Assembly (NCBI RefSeq): GCF_002086115.1
Contig: NZ_MVHJ01000032.1
Coordinates: forward strand, 1 to 52,552
DNA length: 52,552 nt
Direction of reading: 5' to 3'
Source: Mycolicibacterium bacteremicum
GTDB lineage: Bacteria > Actinomycetota > Actinomycetes > Mycobacteriales > Mycobacteriaceae
This document shows positions 1-8,691 of this stretch, in pieces. Position numbers and translations under genes: made by a program. The notes under the pieces are model-generated. The model searched no databases and had not been told where the DNA came from. It saw nothing but the letters and a program-made list of their open reading frames with translations. Each line of letters opens with the position of its first letter. Position 1 is the stretch's first letter.

Positions 1-2
1 CT

Positions 3-368
3 CCGCCCCCTCCGCCCCCGGCCGAGCGGGTGGAACGGGACCGTGGCAGCCGCGTGAGCCAGATCGCTGCATGGGTCGGCATCGTCGCCGGCACGGTCTT
101 CGTCGTGGCGGTGATCTTCTTCTCGGGCTTCGTGCTCGGCAAGAGCGCCGGTGGCGGCGGGGACCGGCAGCATGGTGGGCCACGGCATGAGATCGAGATG
201 CTGCAGCGCGGCGGCCCGCCGATGGGACCGCCGCACATCTTCTTCCCGGGCGGCCCCGGCGGCGGACCGGGTGGGCCCGCCGGTCCCGGTGGTCCGGGCT
301 TCGAACGGGGACCCGCGGCCGGGCAGGGCGAGGGTCCGGCGCCCGGCCCCACCACCATCCCGCGCTGA
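3..368 (+). CDS. Pro/Gly-rich single-pass membrane protein, 5' end cut off
   Basis: The frame is open from the window edge and begins with a run of Pro codons, so the true start is probably upstream; GTG at 30 is the first start inside the window. One hydrophobic helix (about residues 12-35 counted from that GTG) is followed by a low-complexity tail rich in Gly and Pro. The layout (Pro-rich cytoplasmic head, one membrane helix, Gly/Pro-rich tail) is common among small mycobacterial membrane proteins of unknown role. From memory, M. tuberculosis has small proline-rich hypotheticals at the same place upstream of egtA (Rv3705A/Rv3706c), which fits. No enzymatic motif is visible. Confidence 0.6.
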   Translation, partial: PPPPPPAERVERDRGSRVSQIAAWVGIVAGTVFVVAVIFFSGFVLGKSAGGGGDRQHGGPRHEIEMLQRGGPPMGPPHIFFPGGPGGGPGGPAGPGGPGFERGPAAGQGEGPAPGPTTIPR

Positions 369-431
369 AAACTCTGAGAAACATCCGTAACTCTTGGCAC
401 TCGCGGCCCAGTCGTGAGAGTGTCGCTAACC

Positions 432-956
432 ATGACACGCCGAACTTCGCGCCTTGCCGCGCTGATCGGAGTTCTCGTGGTAGCGACCGCGCTGGCCGGG
501 TGTGGTGGTCGCGGTCCTGACATCGCGGCGGCCACGGTGTTCGCCGTCGGCGACTGTGTCCGCATCGATGCGGGTGCGGCGCCGGCACCCGCGCCGGCGC
601 GGGCCACCGAGGTGTCCTGCCGGACCGACCCCAGCTACACCGTCGGTGCGACCACGGGCCCCACCGGGGAGTGCCCGACCGACGAATACCAGCATCTGCC
701 CAGCGAGTACGCCGACCCGTCGACGGCGCGGCTGTGCCTGGTGCCCAACCTGGTTGCCAACCAGTGCTATCTGATGGAGATGCCGATCGGCCTGGTCGAG
801 AAGGCCGATTGCCGCGATCGCGGCCACGGCGTCCTGGTGCAGATCACCCAGCGGCTCGACGTACGCGACCAGTCGGCCTGCCCGGACGCCAGCGGCTCCT
901 ACGCCTGGCCCTATCCGGCGCCTGCCCGCACGTACTGCACCCAGACGCTGTTCTGA
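432..956 (+). CDS. secreted lipoprotein of unknown function
   Basis: The 174-residue product starts at ATG 432 with a lipoprotein signal peptide: two Arg, a hydrophobic stretch, then lipobox LAGC with the modified Cys at residue 24. The mature part has several Cys residues that could form disulfides, and phrases such as VGDCVRI that recur in mycobacterial Lpp-type lipoproteins. A GTG at 414 in the same frame would add six residues ahead of the signal peptide, so I prefer 432. It lies just upstream of another exported protein. The export call is firm; the function is unknown. Confidence 0.75.
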   Translation: MTRRTSRLAALIGVLVVATALAGCGGRGPDIAAATVFAVGDCVRIDAGAAPAPAPARATEVSCRTDPSYTVGATTGPTGECPTDEYQHLPSEYADPSTARLCLVPNLVANQCYLMEMPIGLVEKADCRDRGHGVLVQITQRLDVRDQSACPDASGSYAWPYPAPARTYCTQTLF

Positions 957-965
957 CGCGCTGGC

Positions 966-1634
966 ATGATCGATGCCATGCGACTGACCGCCGCTGCCAC
1001 CGTGACCGCCTGGTCGGCCGCGGCCCTGTTCATGACCGTTGCGACGCCGGTCGCCGCCGCCCGGCCCTCCGATCCGGGGGTGGTCTCCTACGCGGTGCTG
1101 CCGAAGGGATCGGTCAGCAACATCGTCGGTGCGCCGCTGGGCTGGGAGGCCGACTTCACCGCGCCCAGTCAGGCCTTCTATGTCGACAATCCGGCCTGCA
1201 ACAACTGGGCCGACATCGGCCTGCCCGATGTCTACGCCGACCCGGACCTGGCGTCGTTCAACGGTGCCGTGGCGCAGACGTCCGGCACGGATACCACCCA
1301 TCTGGTCAAGCAGGCGGTCGGGGTGTTCGCCACCACCGATGCGGCCAACCGGGCCTACCACCGCCTCACCGACCGCACCACCGGCTGCGCCGGACAGACC
1401 ACCGCCATGCACCTGGAGAACTTCGGTACGCAGGTGTGGACCTACACCGCCGGCGAGACGACGCCGACCGATGCGGTTTGGGTGAAACAGGAGGCGGGTA
1501 CTGATCGGCGGTGCTTCACGCAGACCCGATTGCGGGAAAATGTTCTGCTACAGGCGAAAGTCTGTCAGCCCGGCAATGGTGGACCGGCGGTCAACGTGCT
1601 GGCCGGGGCGATGCAGAACACCCTGGGGCAATAA
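966..1634 (+). CDS. exported sensor-domain (PknH extracellular domain-like) protein
   Basis: This protein of about 220 residues begins with a signal peptide ending near AxA (about residues 28-31), followed by a globular domain. The spacing of Cys and Trp/Tyr residues and the phrases WADIGLPDVYADPD and VGVFATTDAANRAYHRL resemble the PknH C-terminal / sensor domain family found in many mycobacterial secreted proteins. ATG 978 is an equally good start and puts the signal peptide right at the N terminus. It directly precedes the egt operon; from memory Rv3705c holds this place in M. tuberculosis. The ligand is unknown. Confidence 0.7.
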   Translation: MIDAMRLTAAATVTAWSAAALFMTVATPVAAARPSDPGVVSYAVLPKGSVSNIVGAPLGWEADFTAPSQAFYVDNPACNNWADIGLPDVYADPDLASFNGAVAQTSGTDTTHLVKQAVGVFATTDAANRAYHRLTDRTTGCAGQTTAMHLENFGTQVWTYTAGETTPTDAVWVKQEAGTDRRCFTQTRLRENVLLQAKVCQPGNGGPAVNVLAGAMQNTLGQ

Positions 1635-1681
1635 CCGCGATCAAAAACCTTGGGAATTTGTCAGACCCTTCTGGAAGATTG

Positions 1682-1698
1682 AGTGACTGAGGGTCACT
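1682..1698. promoter_or_regulatory. inverted repeat upstream of egtA
   Basis: AGTGAC and GTCACT form a perfect 6-bp inverted repeat with a 5-bp spacer, just before the egtA ribosome binding site (gaggagggg, 1701-1709). It could be an operator or a leader hairpin. No regulator can be assigned from sequence alone. Confidence 0.35.
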
Positions 1699-1717
1699 AC
1701 CGAGGAGGGGTGGTTCC

Positions 1718-2968
1718 ATGACGACCACCACCACGTGGGATGTGGCTTGCCCGTCCGGGCAGGCAGCCGCCACGGTCGCCGCCGCATGCCTGCAGGACGG
1801 ACCGGTCGGAACGGTCGGCCTGGAGGTCGAGGCACACTGCTTCGACATCACCGATCCGATGCGCCGGCCCGGCTGGGAGGAGCTCAGCGCCGTCATCGCC
1901 GGCGTCGCGGAGCTGCCCGGTGGCAGCGCCATCACCGTCGAGCCGGGCGGTGCGGTGGAGCTGTCGGGCCCGCCCGCCGCCGATGTCACCGCCGCCATCG
2001 ACGCGATGACCGCCGACCGCGACGTGCTGCGCCGCCACTTCCACGAGCACGGCCTCGCGCTGGTGCTGCTGGGGGCCGACCCGCTGCGACCGGCCCACCG
2101 GGTCAACCCCGGCGCGCGGTATCAGGCGATGGAGCGGTTCTTCGAGTCCACCGGCACCGGTGCGGCCGGCGCCGCCATGATGACCTCGACCGCGTCGGTG
2201 CAACTCAATGTCGAGGCCGGGCCCCGCGCGGGCTGGGCCGACCGGGTTCGGCTGGCGCACGCACTGGGGCCCACGATGATCGCGCTGTCGGCCAATTCCC
2301 CGTTGCTGCACGGTGCGCTGACCGGCTGGCGTAGCACCCGGCAACGGGTGTGGGGGCAGCTCGATTCGGCGCGCTGCGGCCCCGTGCTGGGCGACCGCGG
2401 TGATGACCCGACGGCCGACTGGGCGCACTACGCGCTGCGGGCGCCGGTGATGCTGGTCCGCAGTCCCGAGGCGGTCGCGACGACTGAGTTCGTCTCCTTC
2501 GCGGACTGGGCCGACGGACGGGCCGTGCTCGCGGGGCGCCGGCCCACCGCGGAGGATCTCGACTATCACCTGACCACGCTGTTCCCCCCGGTGCGCCCGC
2601 GCCGCTGGCTGGAGATCCGGTATCTGGACAGCGTTCCCGACGATGTGTGGCCGGCGGTGGCCTTCACGCTGGCGACGCTGCTGGACAATCCGGACGCGGC
2701 CGAGATCGCCCGGGCGGCAACCGCATCGGTGGCCACGGAGTGGGATCTGGCGGCGCGGGTGGGCCTGGCCGACCCGCGGCTGCACACCGCCGCTGTGCAG
2801 TGCGTGGGTGCCGCCGCGCAGTACGCACCGCCGTCGCTGGCCGACGCGGTGGACCGGCTGCTGACCAACGTCCGCGCCGGTCGCTGTCCGGCCGACGATT
2901 TCGCCGACCGGGCCGCGCGGTACGGCATCCCGGCGGCCATCACCGAACTCGCGAAAGGTGATCAGTGA
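1718..2968 (+). CDS. egtA: EgtA, glutamate-cysteine ligase for ergothioneine
   Basis: EgtA joins glutamate and cysteine with ATP to give gamma-glutamylcysteine, the sulfur donor for EgtB. The 416-residue protein fits the actinobacterial GshA/EgtA family, with an N-terminal region containing DITDPMRRPGWEEL and the central block LNVEAGPRAGWADRVRLAHAL typical of family 2 ligases. ATG 1718 follows a strong ribosome binding site (gaggagggg). Its stop overlaps the egtB GTG by 4 bp, so it is the first gene of the five-gene operon. Context and family agree; confidence is high. Confidence 0.93.
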   Translation: MTTTTTWDVACPSGQAAATVAAACLQDGPVGTVGLEVEAHCFDITDPMRRPGWEELSAVIAGVAELPGGSAITVEPGGAVELSGPPAADVTAAIDAMTADRDVLRRHFHEHGLALVLLGADPLRPAHRVNPGARYQAMERFFESTGTGAAGAAMMTSTASVQLNVEAGPRAGWADRVRLAHALGPTMIALSANSPLLHGALTGWRSTRQRVWGQLDSARCGPVLGDRGDDPTADWAHYALRAPVMLVRSPEAVATTEFVSFADWADGRAVLAGRRPTAEDLDYHLTTLFPPVRPRRWLEIRYLDSVPDDVWPAVAFTLATLLDNPDAAEIARAATASVATEWDLAARVGLADPRLHTAAVQCVGAAAQYAPPSLADAVDRLLTNVRAGRCPADDFADRAARYGIPAAITELAKGDQ

Positions 2969-4245
2969 CCTCACCCGACCTGCTGGCCGCGGAACTCACC
3001 CGGGCGCGTGACCGCACGCTGGCCCTCGTCGATTTCGACGACGCCGAACTGCTGCGCCAGTACGACCCGTTGATGAGCCCGCTGGTGTGGGACCTCGCCC
3101 ACATCGGCCAGCAGGAGGAATTCTGGCTGCTGCGTGGCGGGAACCCGGACGCCCCGGGGATGTTGACGCCCGCGGTCGAAAGACTCTACGACGCCTTCGT
3201 GCACACCCGCGCCAGCCGGGTCGATCTGCCGCTGCTGCCGCCGACCGATGCCCGCGCCTATTGCCGCGAGGTGCGCAACCGCACCCTCGACGTGTTGGAA
3301 CGAAGCACCGAGTTGTTCCCGTTCGGGCTCGTCATCTCGCACGAGAACCAGCATGACGAGACCATGCTGCAGGCGCTGAACCTGCGCTCCGGACCGCCGA
3401 TCCTGTCCACCGGATCGGCATTGCCCGCCGGCCGCGACGGGGTGGCAGGCACGTCGGTGCTGGTCCCGGCGGGCCCGTTCACCCTGGGTGTCGACGCATC
3501 CGACGAACCGTTCGCGCTGGACAACGAGCGCCCCGCGCACACCGTCGACGTCGATGCATTCCGGATCGGCCGTGTCCCGGTCACCAACGCCGAATGGCAG
3601 GTCTTCATCGACGACGGCGGGTATCGCACCCCGCGCTGGTGGTCCGACCGCGGCTGGGCGCATCGCGAACAGGCCGGGCTGATCGCCCCCGAGTTCTGGA
3701 ACGCCGATGGCAGCCGCACCCGCTTCGGCCACCGGGAGACCATTCCCGGTGACGAGCCGGTGCAGCACATCACCTATTTCGAGGCGCAGGCGTATGCGGC
3801 CTGGGCCGGGGCCCGGTTACCGACCGAGGTCGAATGGGAGAAGGCCTGCGCCTGGGACCCGGCGACCGGCACGCGCCGCCGATATCCCTGGGGCGCAGCC
3901 GAACCCACCGGTGAGCGGGCCAACCTGGGCGGAGCTGCGCTGCGCCCCGCCCCGGTGGGCGCCTACCCGGACGGCGCGTCGGCGTACGGTGTGGAGCAGA
4001 TGCTCGGCGATGTGTGGGAGTGGACATCGTCGCCGCTGCGGCCGTGGCCCGGGTTCACCCCGATGATCTACGACCGGTACACCGTTCCGTTCTTCGAGAC
4101 CGATCCGCCGACCGGTGACTACCGCGTACTGCGTGGCGGAGCGTGGGCCGTGGCCGGCGACATCCTGCGGCCCAGCTTCCGCAACTGGGACCACCCGATC
4201 CGGCGGCAGATCTTCTCGGGTGTGCGGTTGGCCTGGGATGTGTAG
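2965..4245 (+). CDS. egtB: EgtB, hercynine oxygenase (sulfoxide synthase)
   Basis: EgtB is a non-haem iron enzyme that couples hercynine with gamma-glutamylcysteine using O2. The 426-residue protein has an N-terminal DinB-like helical domain carrying the iron ligands: His46 in DLAHIGQ, and His126/His130 in the HENQH motif. A C-terminal formylglycine-generating-enzyme (sulfatase-modifying) fold follows, ending in the family signature around VLRGGAW and FSGVRLAWDV. Translation starts at GTG 2965 in a GTGA overlap with egtA and runs 8 bp into egtC, so coupling is likely. Confidence 0.95.
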   Translation: MTSPDLLAAELTRARDRTLALVDFDDAELLRQYDPLMSPLVWDLAHIGQQEEFWLLRGGNPDAPGMLTPAVERLYDAFVHTRASRVDLPLLPPTDARAYCREVRNRTLDVLERSTELFPFGLVISHENQHDETMLQALNLRSGPPILSTGSALPAGRDGVAGTSVLVPAGPFTLGVDASDEPFALDNERPAHTVDVDAFRIGRVPVTNAEWQVFIDDGGYRTPRWWSDRGWAHREQAGLIAPEFWNADGSRTRFGHRETIPGDEPVQHITYFEAQAYAAWAGARLPTEVEWEKACAWDPATGTRRRYPWGAAEPTGERANLGGAALRPAPVGAYPDGASAYGVEQMLGDVWEWTSSPLRPWPGFTPMIYDRYTVPFFETDPPTGDYRVLRGGAWAVAGDILRPSFRNWDHPIRRQIFSGVRLAWDV

Positions 4246-4924
4246 ACATCTCGGGTGGCTGGGCGCGTCGGTGACCGCCTCGTCGCTGGTGCTCGACCCG
4301 CCGAGCGGGCTGCTGGTGCAGTCCTACGCGCCGCGGCGGCAGAAACACGGCACCGTCAACGCCGACGGCTGGGGTGTCGGATTCTTCGACGACGGCCCGC
4401 GGCGCTGGCGCAGCGAGAAGCCGTTGTGGGGCGACTCCTCCTTCGCCTCGGTCGCCCCGACCCTGCGCAGTGGGTGCATCGTGGCCGCCGTCCGCTCGGC
4501 CACCATCGGGATGCCCATCGAACCGTCCGCGTCGGCGCCCTTCAGCGACGGCAGCTGGTTGCTGTCGCACAACGGGGTGGTGGACCGCGCCGTGCTGCCG
4601 GCGGCGCACACCGCCGAATCCACCGTGGACAGCGCGGTGCTGGCGGCCCACATCTTCGACCGCGGCATGGATGCGCTCGCCGCGACCATCGCCGAGGTCG
4701 GAGCCCGGGATCCGGGGGCACGCCTGAACATCCTGGCCGGCAACGGTTCTCGATTGCTCGCCACCACCTGGGGCGACACCCTGTTCGCGCTGCAACGGCC
4801 CGACGGCGTCGTGCTGGCCAGCGAACCCTACGACGATGACCCGACCTGGCGTGACATCCCCGACCGGCACCTCATCGAGGTGTCCGCGGCGGGACTGTCC
4901 CTCACTGCACTGGAAGGACAATGA
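4238..4924 (+). CDS. egtC: EgtC, gamma-glutamyl hercynylcysteine sulfoxide amidohydrolase
   Basis: EgtC removes the glutamyl group from the EgtB product. It is a class II (Ntn) glutamine-amidotransferase-type hydrolase. The start ATG 4238 is chosen because it gives MCRHLGWLG, placing the nucleophile Cys at position 2, free after Met removal; the longer upstream frame would bury it. The product is 228 residues. SHNGVV and the Asp-containing block around GTVNADGWGVGFFD are typical of the family. It overlaps egtB by 8 bp and shares an ATGATG junction with egtD. Confidence 0.95.
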   Translation: MCRHLGWLGASVTASSLVLDPPSGLLVQSYAPRRQKHGTVNADGWGVGFFDDGPRRWRSEKPLWGDSSFASVAPTLRSGCIVAAVRSATIGMPIEPSASAPFSDGSWLLSHNGVVDRAVLPAAHTAESTVDSAVLAAHIFDRGMDALAATIAEVGARDPGARLNILAGNGSRLLATTWGDTLFALQRPDGVVLASEPYDDDPTWRDIPDRHLIEVSAAGLSLTALEGQ

Positions 4925-5874
4925 TGCCCACTCAATCCGCCGCCGATCTGGCCGAGGCGCTGCGCCGCGACGTTTCCGACGGCCTGCAGCAGATTCCGAA
5001 GACGTTGCCACCCAAATGGTTCTACGACAGTGTCGGCAGCGACCTCTTCGATCAGATCACCCGGTTGCCGGAGTACTACCCGACCCGGACCGAGGCGAGG
5101 ATCCTGCGGGAGCACGCCGGCGAGATCGCGGCCGCCTCGGGTGCGGACACCCTGGTGGAACTCGGCAGCGGCACCTCGGAGAAGACCCGGCTGCTGTTGG
5201 ACGCGTTCCGCGACAGCGGTGCCCTGCGCCGGTTCATCCCGTTCGACGTCGATCCCAGCGTGCTCGACGCTGCGGCGACCGCGTTGCGCAGCGAGTATCC
5301 CGGTCTCGACATCGACACCGTATGCGGGGATTTCGAGCAGGACCTGCCGATCATCCCGAAGGTGGGTCGTCGGATGTTCGTTTTCCTCGGCTCGACGATC
5401 GGCAACCTGACCCCCGGTCCACGCGCCGATTTCCTTGCCGCGGTGGCAAATACGATGCAGGAGGGTGATTCGCTGCTGCTGGGCACCGATCTGGTCAAGG
5501 ACGTCGACCGGCTGGTGCGCGCCTACGATGACGCCGCGGGTGTGACGGCCGCGTTCAATCGCAACGTGCTGGCCGTGGTGAACCGCGAGCTCGGTGCCGA
5601 CTTCGACCTGGACGCGTTCGCCCATGTGGCGAAGTGGAACAGCGACGCCGAGCGTATCGAGATGTGGCTGCGGTCCACGACCGCCCAGCAGGTCCACGTG
5701 CGGGAGCTGGGCCTGAGCGTGCAGTTCGAGGCCGGCGAGGAGATGCTGACCGAGGTGTCGAGCAAGTTCCGACCCGACGGTGTCGCCGCGGAACTGGCTG
5801 GCGCCGGACTGCGCCGCACGCACTGGTGGACCGATCCGGCAGGTGATTTCGGCGTGTCGCTGGCGGTCAGATGA
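4921..5874 (+). CDS. egtD: EgtD, histidine N-alpha-methyltransferase
   Basis: EgtD trimethylates histidine with three SAM molecules to give hercynine, the first committed ergothioneine precursor. At 317 residues it is the usual length for the family. The SAM site is seen in VELGSGTSEKTR (about residues 79-90), with FDVDPS and LGSTIGNL further on, and the family motif PPKWFYDSVGSDLFDQIT lies near the N terminus. The start is ATG 4921, or the adjacent ATG 4924, overlapping the egtC stop. It is followed by egtE with a 4-bp ATGA overlap. Confidence 0.96.
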   Translation: MMPTQSAADLAEALRRDVSDGLQQIPKTLPPKWFYDSVGSDLFDQITRLPEYYPTRTEARILREHAGEIAAASGADTLVELGSGTSEKTRLLLDAFRDSGALRRFIPFDVDPSVLDAAATALRSEYPGLDIDTVCGDFEQDLPIIPKVGRRMFVFLGSTIGNLTPGPRADFLAAVANTMQEGDSLLLGTDLVKDVDRLVRAYDDAAGVTAAFNRNVLAVVNRELGADFDLDAFAHVAKWNSDAERIEMWLRSTTAQQVHVRELGLSVQFEAGEEMLTEVSSKFRPDGVAAELAGAGLRRTHWWTDPAGDFGVSLAVR

Positions 5875-6953
5875 CCCTGGCCGACCGCTGGCGCGAGGCC
5901 AGGGTTCCGGTGGCCGGTCTGCACCTGGACAGCGCGGCATGTTCGCGGCAGAGCAATGCGGTCATCGATGCCGCGGCCACCCATGCCCGACACGAGGCCG
6001 AGGTCGGCGGCTATGTGGCCGGCGAGGCGGCGGCGCCGGCGTTGGATGCCGGCCGGGCCGCGGTACGCCTGCTGGCCGGCTTGCCGGACGCCGAGGTCGT
6101 CTTCACCACCGGCTCCAACCATGCACTGGACCTGCTGCTGAGCAGCTGGCCGGGTCCGCGCACGGTGGCCTGTCTGACCGGTGAGTACGGACCGAACCTA
6201 ATCATCATGGCGGCCAACGGATTCGAGGTGCGACTCCTCCCGGTTGACGAAACGGGCCGGCTGCGGGTCGAGGAGGCGGCGGCGGTCCTGCGGGCCGACC
6301 CGCCGGCGCTGGTACATCTGACGGTGCTCGGCAGTCACCGCGGAGTCGTCCAACCGCTGGCGGAGCTGGCAGCGGTGTGCCGGGAGCTCGGGCTGCCCCT
6401 GGCGGTGGACGCCGCGCAGGGCCTGGGCCACGTCGACTGCGCCGTCGGCGCGGACGTGCTGTACACGTCCTCGCGGAAATGGCTGGCCGGACCGCGCGGC
6501 GTCGGTGCCCTTGCGGTGCGTCCCGACCTGTACCGCCGATTGACGCCGCGGTGGGCGCCACTGGAGCTACACGAAGCCAATATCGGCTCGCGGCTTGGCT
6601 TTTCGCTGGCGCTGGGCGAACACCTGGCGGCCGGCCCGGCCGAGGTTCGCCGGCGCCTGGCCGAGGTCGGCGCCCTGACGCGGTCGGTGCTGGCCGAGGT
6701 GCCCGGGTGGGAGGTGGTCGAGCCGGTCGATGAGCCCTCGGCGATCACCACCCTGCGGCCGCTCGACGGTGCCGAACCGACACCGGTGCGGGCGCGGCTG
6801 ATCGCCGAGCACGCCATCATCACCACGGCATGTGAGGTGGTGCGGGCGCCGAACGAGATGGACCGGGCGGTGCTGCGGGTGTCCCCGCATGTCGACGGCG
6901 CGGCCGAGGATCTGCAGCGGTTCGCCGCGGCACTGGTCGCGGTCAGTTCGTAG
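5871..6953 (+). CDS. egtE: EgtE, hercynylcysteine sulfoxide C-S lyase (PLP)
   Basis: EgtE cleaves the C-S bond of hercynylcysteine sulfoxide to release ergothioneine. The 360-residue protein belongs to the aminotransferase class V fold. The segment AVDAAQGLGHVDC carries the PLP-contacting Asp, and SSRKWLAGPRGVGAL holds the presumed Schiff-base Lys. ATG 5871 overlaps the egtD stop by 4 bp. It is the last gene of the operon and converges on the hxlR-type gene with an 11-bp overlap of 3' ends. Confidence 0.93.
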   Translation: MTLADRWREARVPVAGLHLDSAACSRQSNAVIDAAATHARHEAEVGGYVAGEAAAPALDAGRAAVRLLAGLPDAEVVFTTGSNHALDLLLSSWPGPRTVACLTGEYGPNLIIMAANGFEVRLLPVDETGRLRVEEAAAVLRADPPALVHLTVLGSHRGVVQPLAELAAVCRELGLPLAVDAAQGLGHVDCAVGADVLYTSSRKWLAGPRGVGALAVRPDLYRRLTPRWAPLELHEANIGSRLGFSLALGEHLAAGPAEVRRRLAEVGALTRSVLAEVPGWEVVEPVDEPSAITTLRPLDGAEPTPVRARLIAEHAIITTACEVVRAPNEMDRAVLRVSPHVDGAAEDLQRFAAALVAVSS

Positions 6954-7560
6954 CGTCGAAGATCGCGCGGACGACGGCTTCGTCACCGTCGATCAGCACG
7001 AGGCCGTCGTCGACGGTGATTGCGCCGGCGGCCAACCCGAGGATGTACTCGGGCGCGGCGTGCAGGGTGGCGGCGAGCTCACGGCCATCGGGTAGGCCGA
7101 CCATGAACCCGGAGCGGGATGCATTGAGCTGTAGTGCCGGCTCGCCGATGGCAAGCCCGATGGCCGATGCGCGGCGAACCTTCGCGCGGGCGTTGAGCAG
7201 AGCGGGGATGGCGATGGTCAGCCATTCGTGGCGAAAGGTGTCGCCGTCGGGCCCGCGCATCATCAGGGGAGTCGACCACCGGATCAAGCTTTCGATCGGC
7301 TCGCGCAATTGGGCGCCCCACGGGGTGAGGGCGTACTCCACGGCGGCGCCGTGGGCCAACCGCCGCTCGATCACGCCGGCCGCCTCCAGATCGCGGAGCC
7401 GGTCGGCGAGCAGGTTCGTCGCGATCCCCGGCAGGCCGGCGGCCAGGTCGCGGTAGCGCGCCGAACCGATCAACAGCTGCCGCACGATGAGCAGGTTCCA
7501 TCTGTCGCCGACGATCTCCAACGACCGGGCGAGACCGCAGTACTGGCCGTAACTACGCAT
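6943..7560 (-). CDS. HxlR-family transcriptional regulator with C-terminal SCP2-like domain
   Basis: This 205-residue regulator has an N-terminal winged helix of the HxlR type: GDRWNLLIVRQLL leads into the recognition helix region around GIATNLLADRLRDLEAAGVIE. A C-terminal alpha/beta segment resembles the sterol-carrier-like domain often fused to HxlR in mycobacteria. I start it at ATG 7560, which has the ribosome site AGGGAG six bases upstream; an in-frame GTG at 7575 lies inside the palindrome below. It is divergent from the hydrolase at 7612, so it probably represses that gene and itself. Confidence 0.85.
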   Translation of the reverse strand: MRSYGQYCGLARSLEIVGDRWNLLIVRQLLIGSARYRDLAAGLPGIATNLLADRLRDLEAAGVIERRLAHGAAVEYALTPWGAQLREPIESLIRWSTPLMMRGPDGDTFRHEWLTIAIPALLNARAKVRRASAIGLAIGEPALQLNASRSGFMVGLPDGRELAATLHAAPEYILGLAAGAITVDDGLVLIDGDEAVVRAIFDATN

Positions 7561-7572
7561 CAGTCTCCCTAG

Positions 7573-7591
7573 CACTTGAGAAAATCAAGTG
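7573..7591. promoter_or_regulatory. palindromic operator between hxlR-type gene and hydrolase
   Basis: CACTTGA and TCAAGTG are a perfect 7-bp inverted repeat with a 5-bp spacer (gaaaa). The site lies 12 bp upstream of the regulator start and 20 bp upstream of the hydrolase start, which suits autoregulation and control of the divergent gene by a dimeric HxlR protein. Function is inferred from position and symmetry. Confidence 0.6.
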
Positions 7592-7611
7592 TATATGAGA
7601 AGTTCAGGTGC

Positions 7612-8493
7612 ATGAAAAATACCGCCCGGAGTGTGCGACCGGACTGGGTGGACGACACCCTGTTTCCGTTCGAAAGCCATTTCATCGGTGTCGACGGACA
7701 CGACCTGCATTACGTCGACGAGGGGTCCGGCCCCACATTGCTGCTGCTGCATGGCAATCCGACCTGGTCGTTCCTCTGGCGCGATGTCATCTCCGCACTG
7801 AGCGAGGAGTACCGCTGTGTTGCCCTCGACTTTCCGGGATTCGGGTTGTCGACGGCCAAGCCCGGTTATCGCCACCTGCCCGAGCAGCACGCAGCGGTGT
7901 TGGCCGGCTTCATCGATGCACTGGAACTCAGTGCGGTCACCCTGGTCGGTCAGGACTGGGGCGGTGTGATCGGACTGGCCGCCGCGCAGTCGCGCCCCGC
8001 TGTGTTCGATCGCCTGGTCCTCGCGAACACCTGGGCATGGCCGGTCAACGGCGTGCTGCACTTCGAGGCGTTCGGTCACATCATGGGTAATCCGCTGACC
8101 CGGCTTCTGGTGCGGCAGCGGAATCTGCTTGTCAATGCTTTCATTCCGGTCGGCCATCGCCGCCGGACGCCGTCGGCGGCGGAGATGGAGCACTACCGGC
8201 GGGCGCTGGACACCCCGGCGCGACGGCAGGCCTGCGCGGTACTTCCGGGCCGGGTGCTGGCGAGCAGGAACTTCTTCGCCGAGGTCGAGTCCGGCCTCCC
8301 CGACCTATCCGGATTACCGACACTGATCCTCTGGGGCGACGCCGATATCGCCTTCCGGCCGCAGGAGCGCGAGCGGCTGGAGCGGGAGTTCCCTAACCAT
8401 CAGACCGTGATCGTGGAGGGTGCCGGCCTCTACGTCGAATCGGATGCGCCGGAGGAATTCGTCGCCGCGATCCGGGCCTGGGCGACGCGCTAG
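7612..8493 (+). CDS. haloalkane dehalogenase-like alpha/beta hydrolase lacking the catalytic His
   Basis: The 293-residue protein matches the haloalkane dehalogenase group: HGNPTWSFLWR (Asn49 as halide-binding residue), nucleophile region GQDWGG with Asp115 and Trp116, and an acid in WGDADIAF. The catalytic His normally follows the last strand (GAGHxxQED type). Here the matching segment reads GAGLYVESD, so Leu273 (codon CTC, 8428-8430) stands where His is expected. ATG 7612 is preferred; the frame extends to a TTG at 7576 inside the palindrome. Either the gene is a catalytic-base mutant or it does different chemistry. It is probably controlled by the divergent HxlR regulator. Confidence 0.8.
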   Translation: MKNTARSVRPDWVDDTLFPFESHFIGVDGHDLHYVDEGSGPTLLLLHGNPTWSFLWRDVISALSEEYRCVALDFPGFGLSTAKPGYRHLPEQHAAVLAGFIDALELSAVTLVGQDWGGVIGLAAAQSRPAVFDRLVLANTWAWPVNGVLHFEAFGHIMGNPLTRLLVRQRNLLVNAFIPVGHRRRTPSAAEMEHYRRALDTPARRQACAVLPGRVLASRNFFAEVESGLPDLSGLPTLILWGDADIAFRPQERERLEREFPNHQTVIVEGAGLYVESDAPEEFVAAIRAWATR

Positions 8494-8559
8494 TTCTGCG
8501 GGATGGTCCCGGCACGGCGTGACGGGAAACGGATCCCCGCCTCCTGTGGGGGCGCCGGC

Positions 8560-8575
8560 CTACCCGATCGGACAG
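8560..8575. promoter_or_regulatory. operator-like motif upstream of methanol dehydrogenase
   Basis: CTACCCGATCGGACAG matches the pattern CTrCCCGATCGGnyAG, also found at 12486-12501 and 16658-16673. It lies 117 bp upstream of the methanol dehydrogenase ATG. The TACC...GG(T)A symmetry suits a NarL/FixJ-type regulator such as the one at 15080. No clear -10 box is visible downstream. The rest of 8494-8691 shows no gene. Confidence 0.6.
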
Positions 8576-8691
8576 TTTCGACGTGCCGGACGGCGGGTAG
8601 TGGCGCGAAGTCATTGTGACGCGGGCCACGCGGGGCCACGGTGGTGTCCAGGAGGGTGTCCAGCCCGTCCGATACCGCAAGGAGTCGACCG

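Noticed and set aside
426..1412. 328-codon minus-strand open frame
   Set aside because: It lies opposite two genes that have clear signal peptides, and its composition is low-complexity Gly/Arg/Val.
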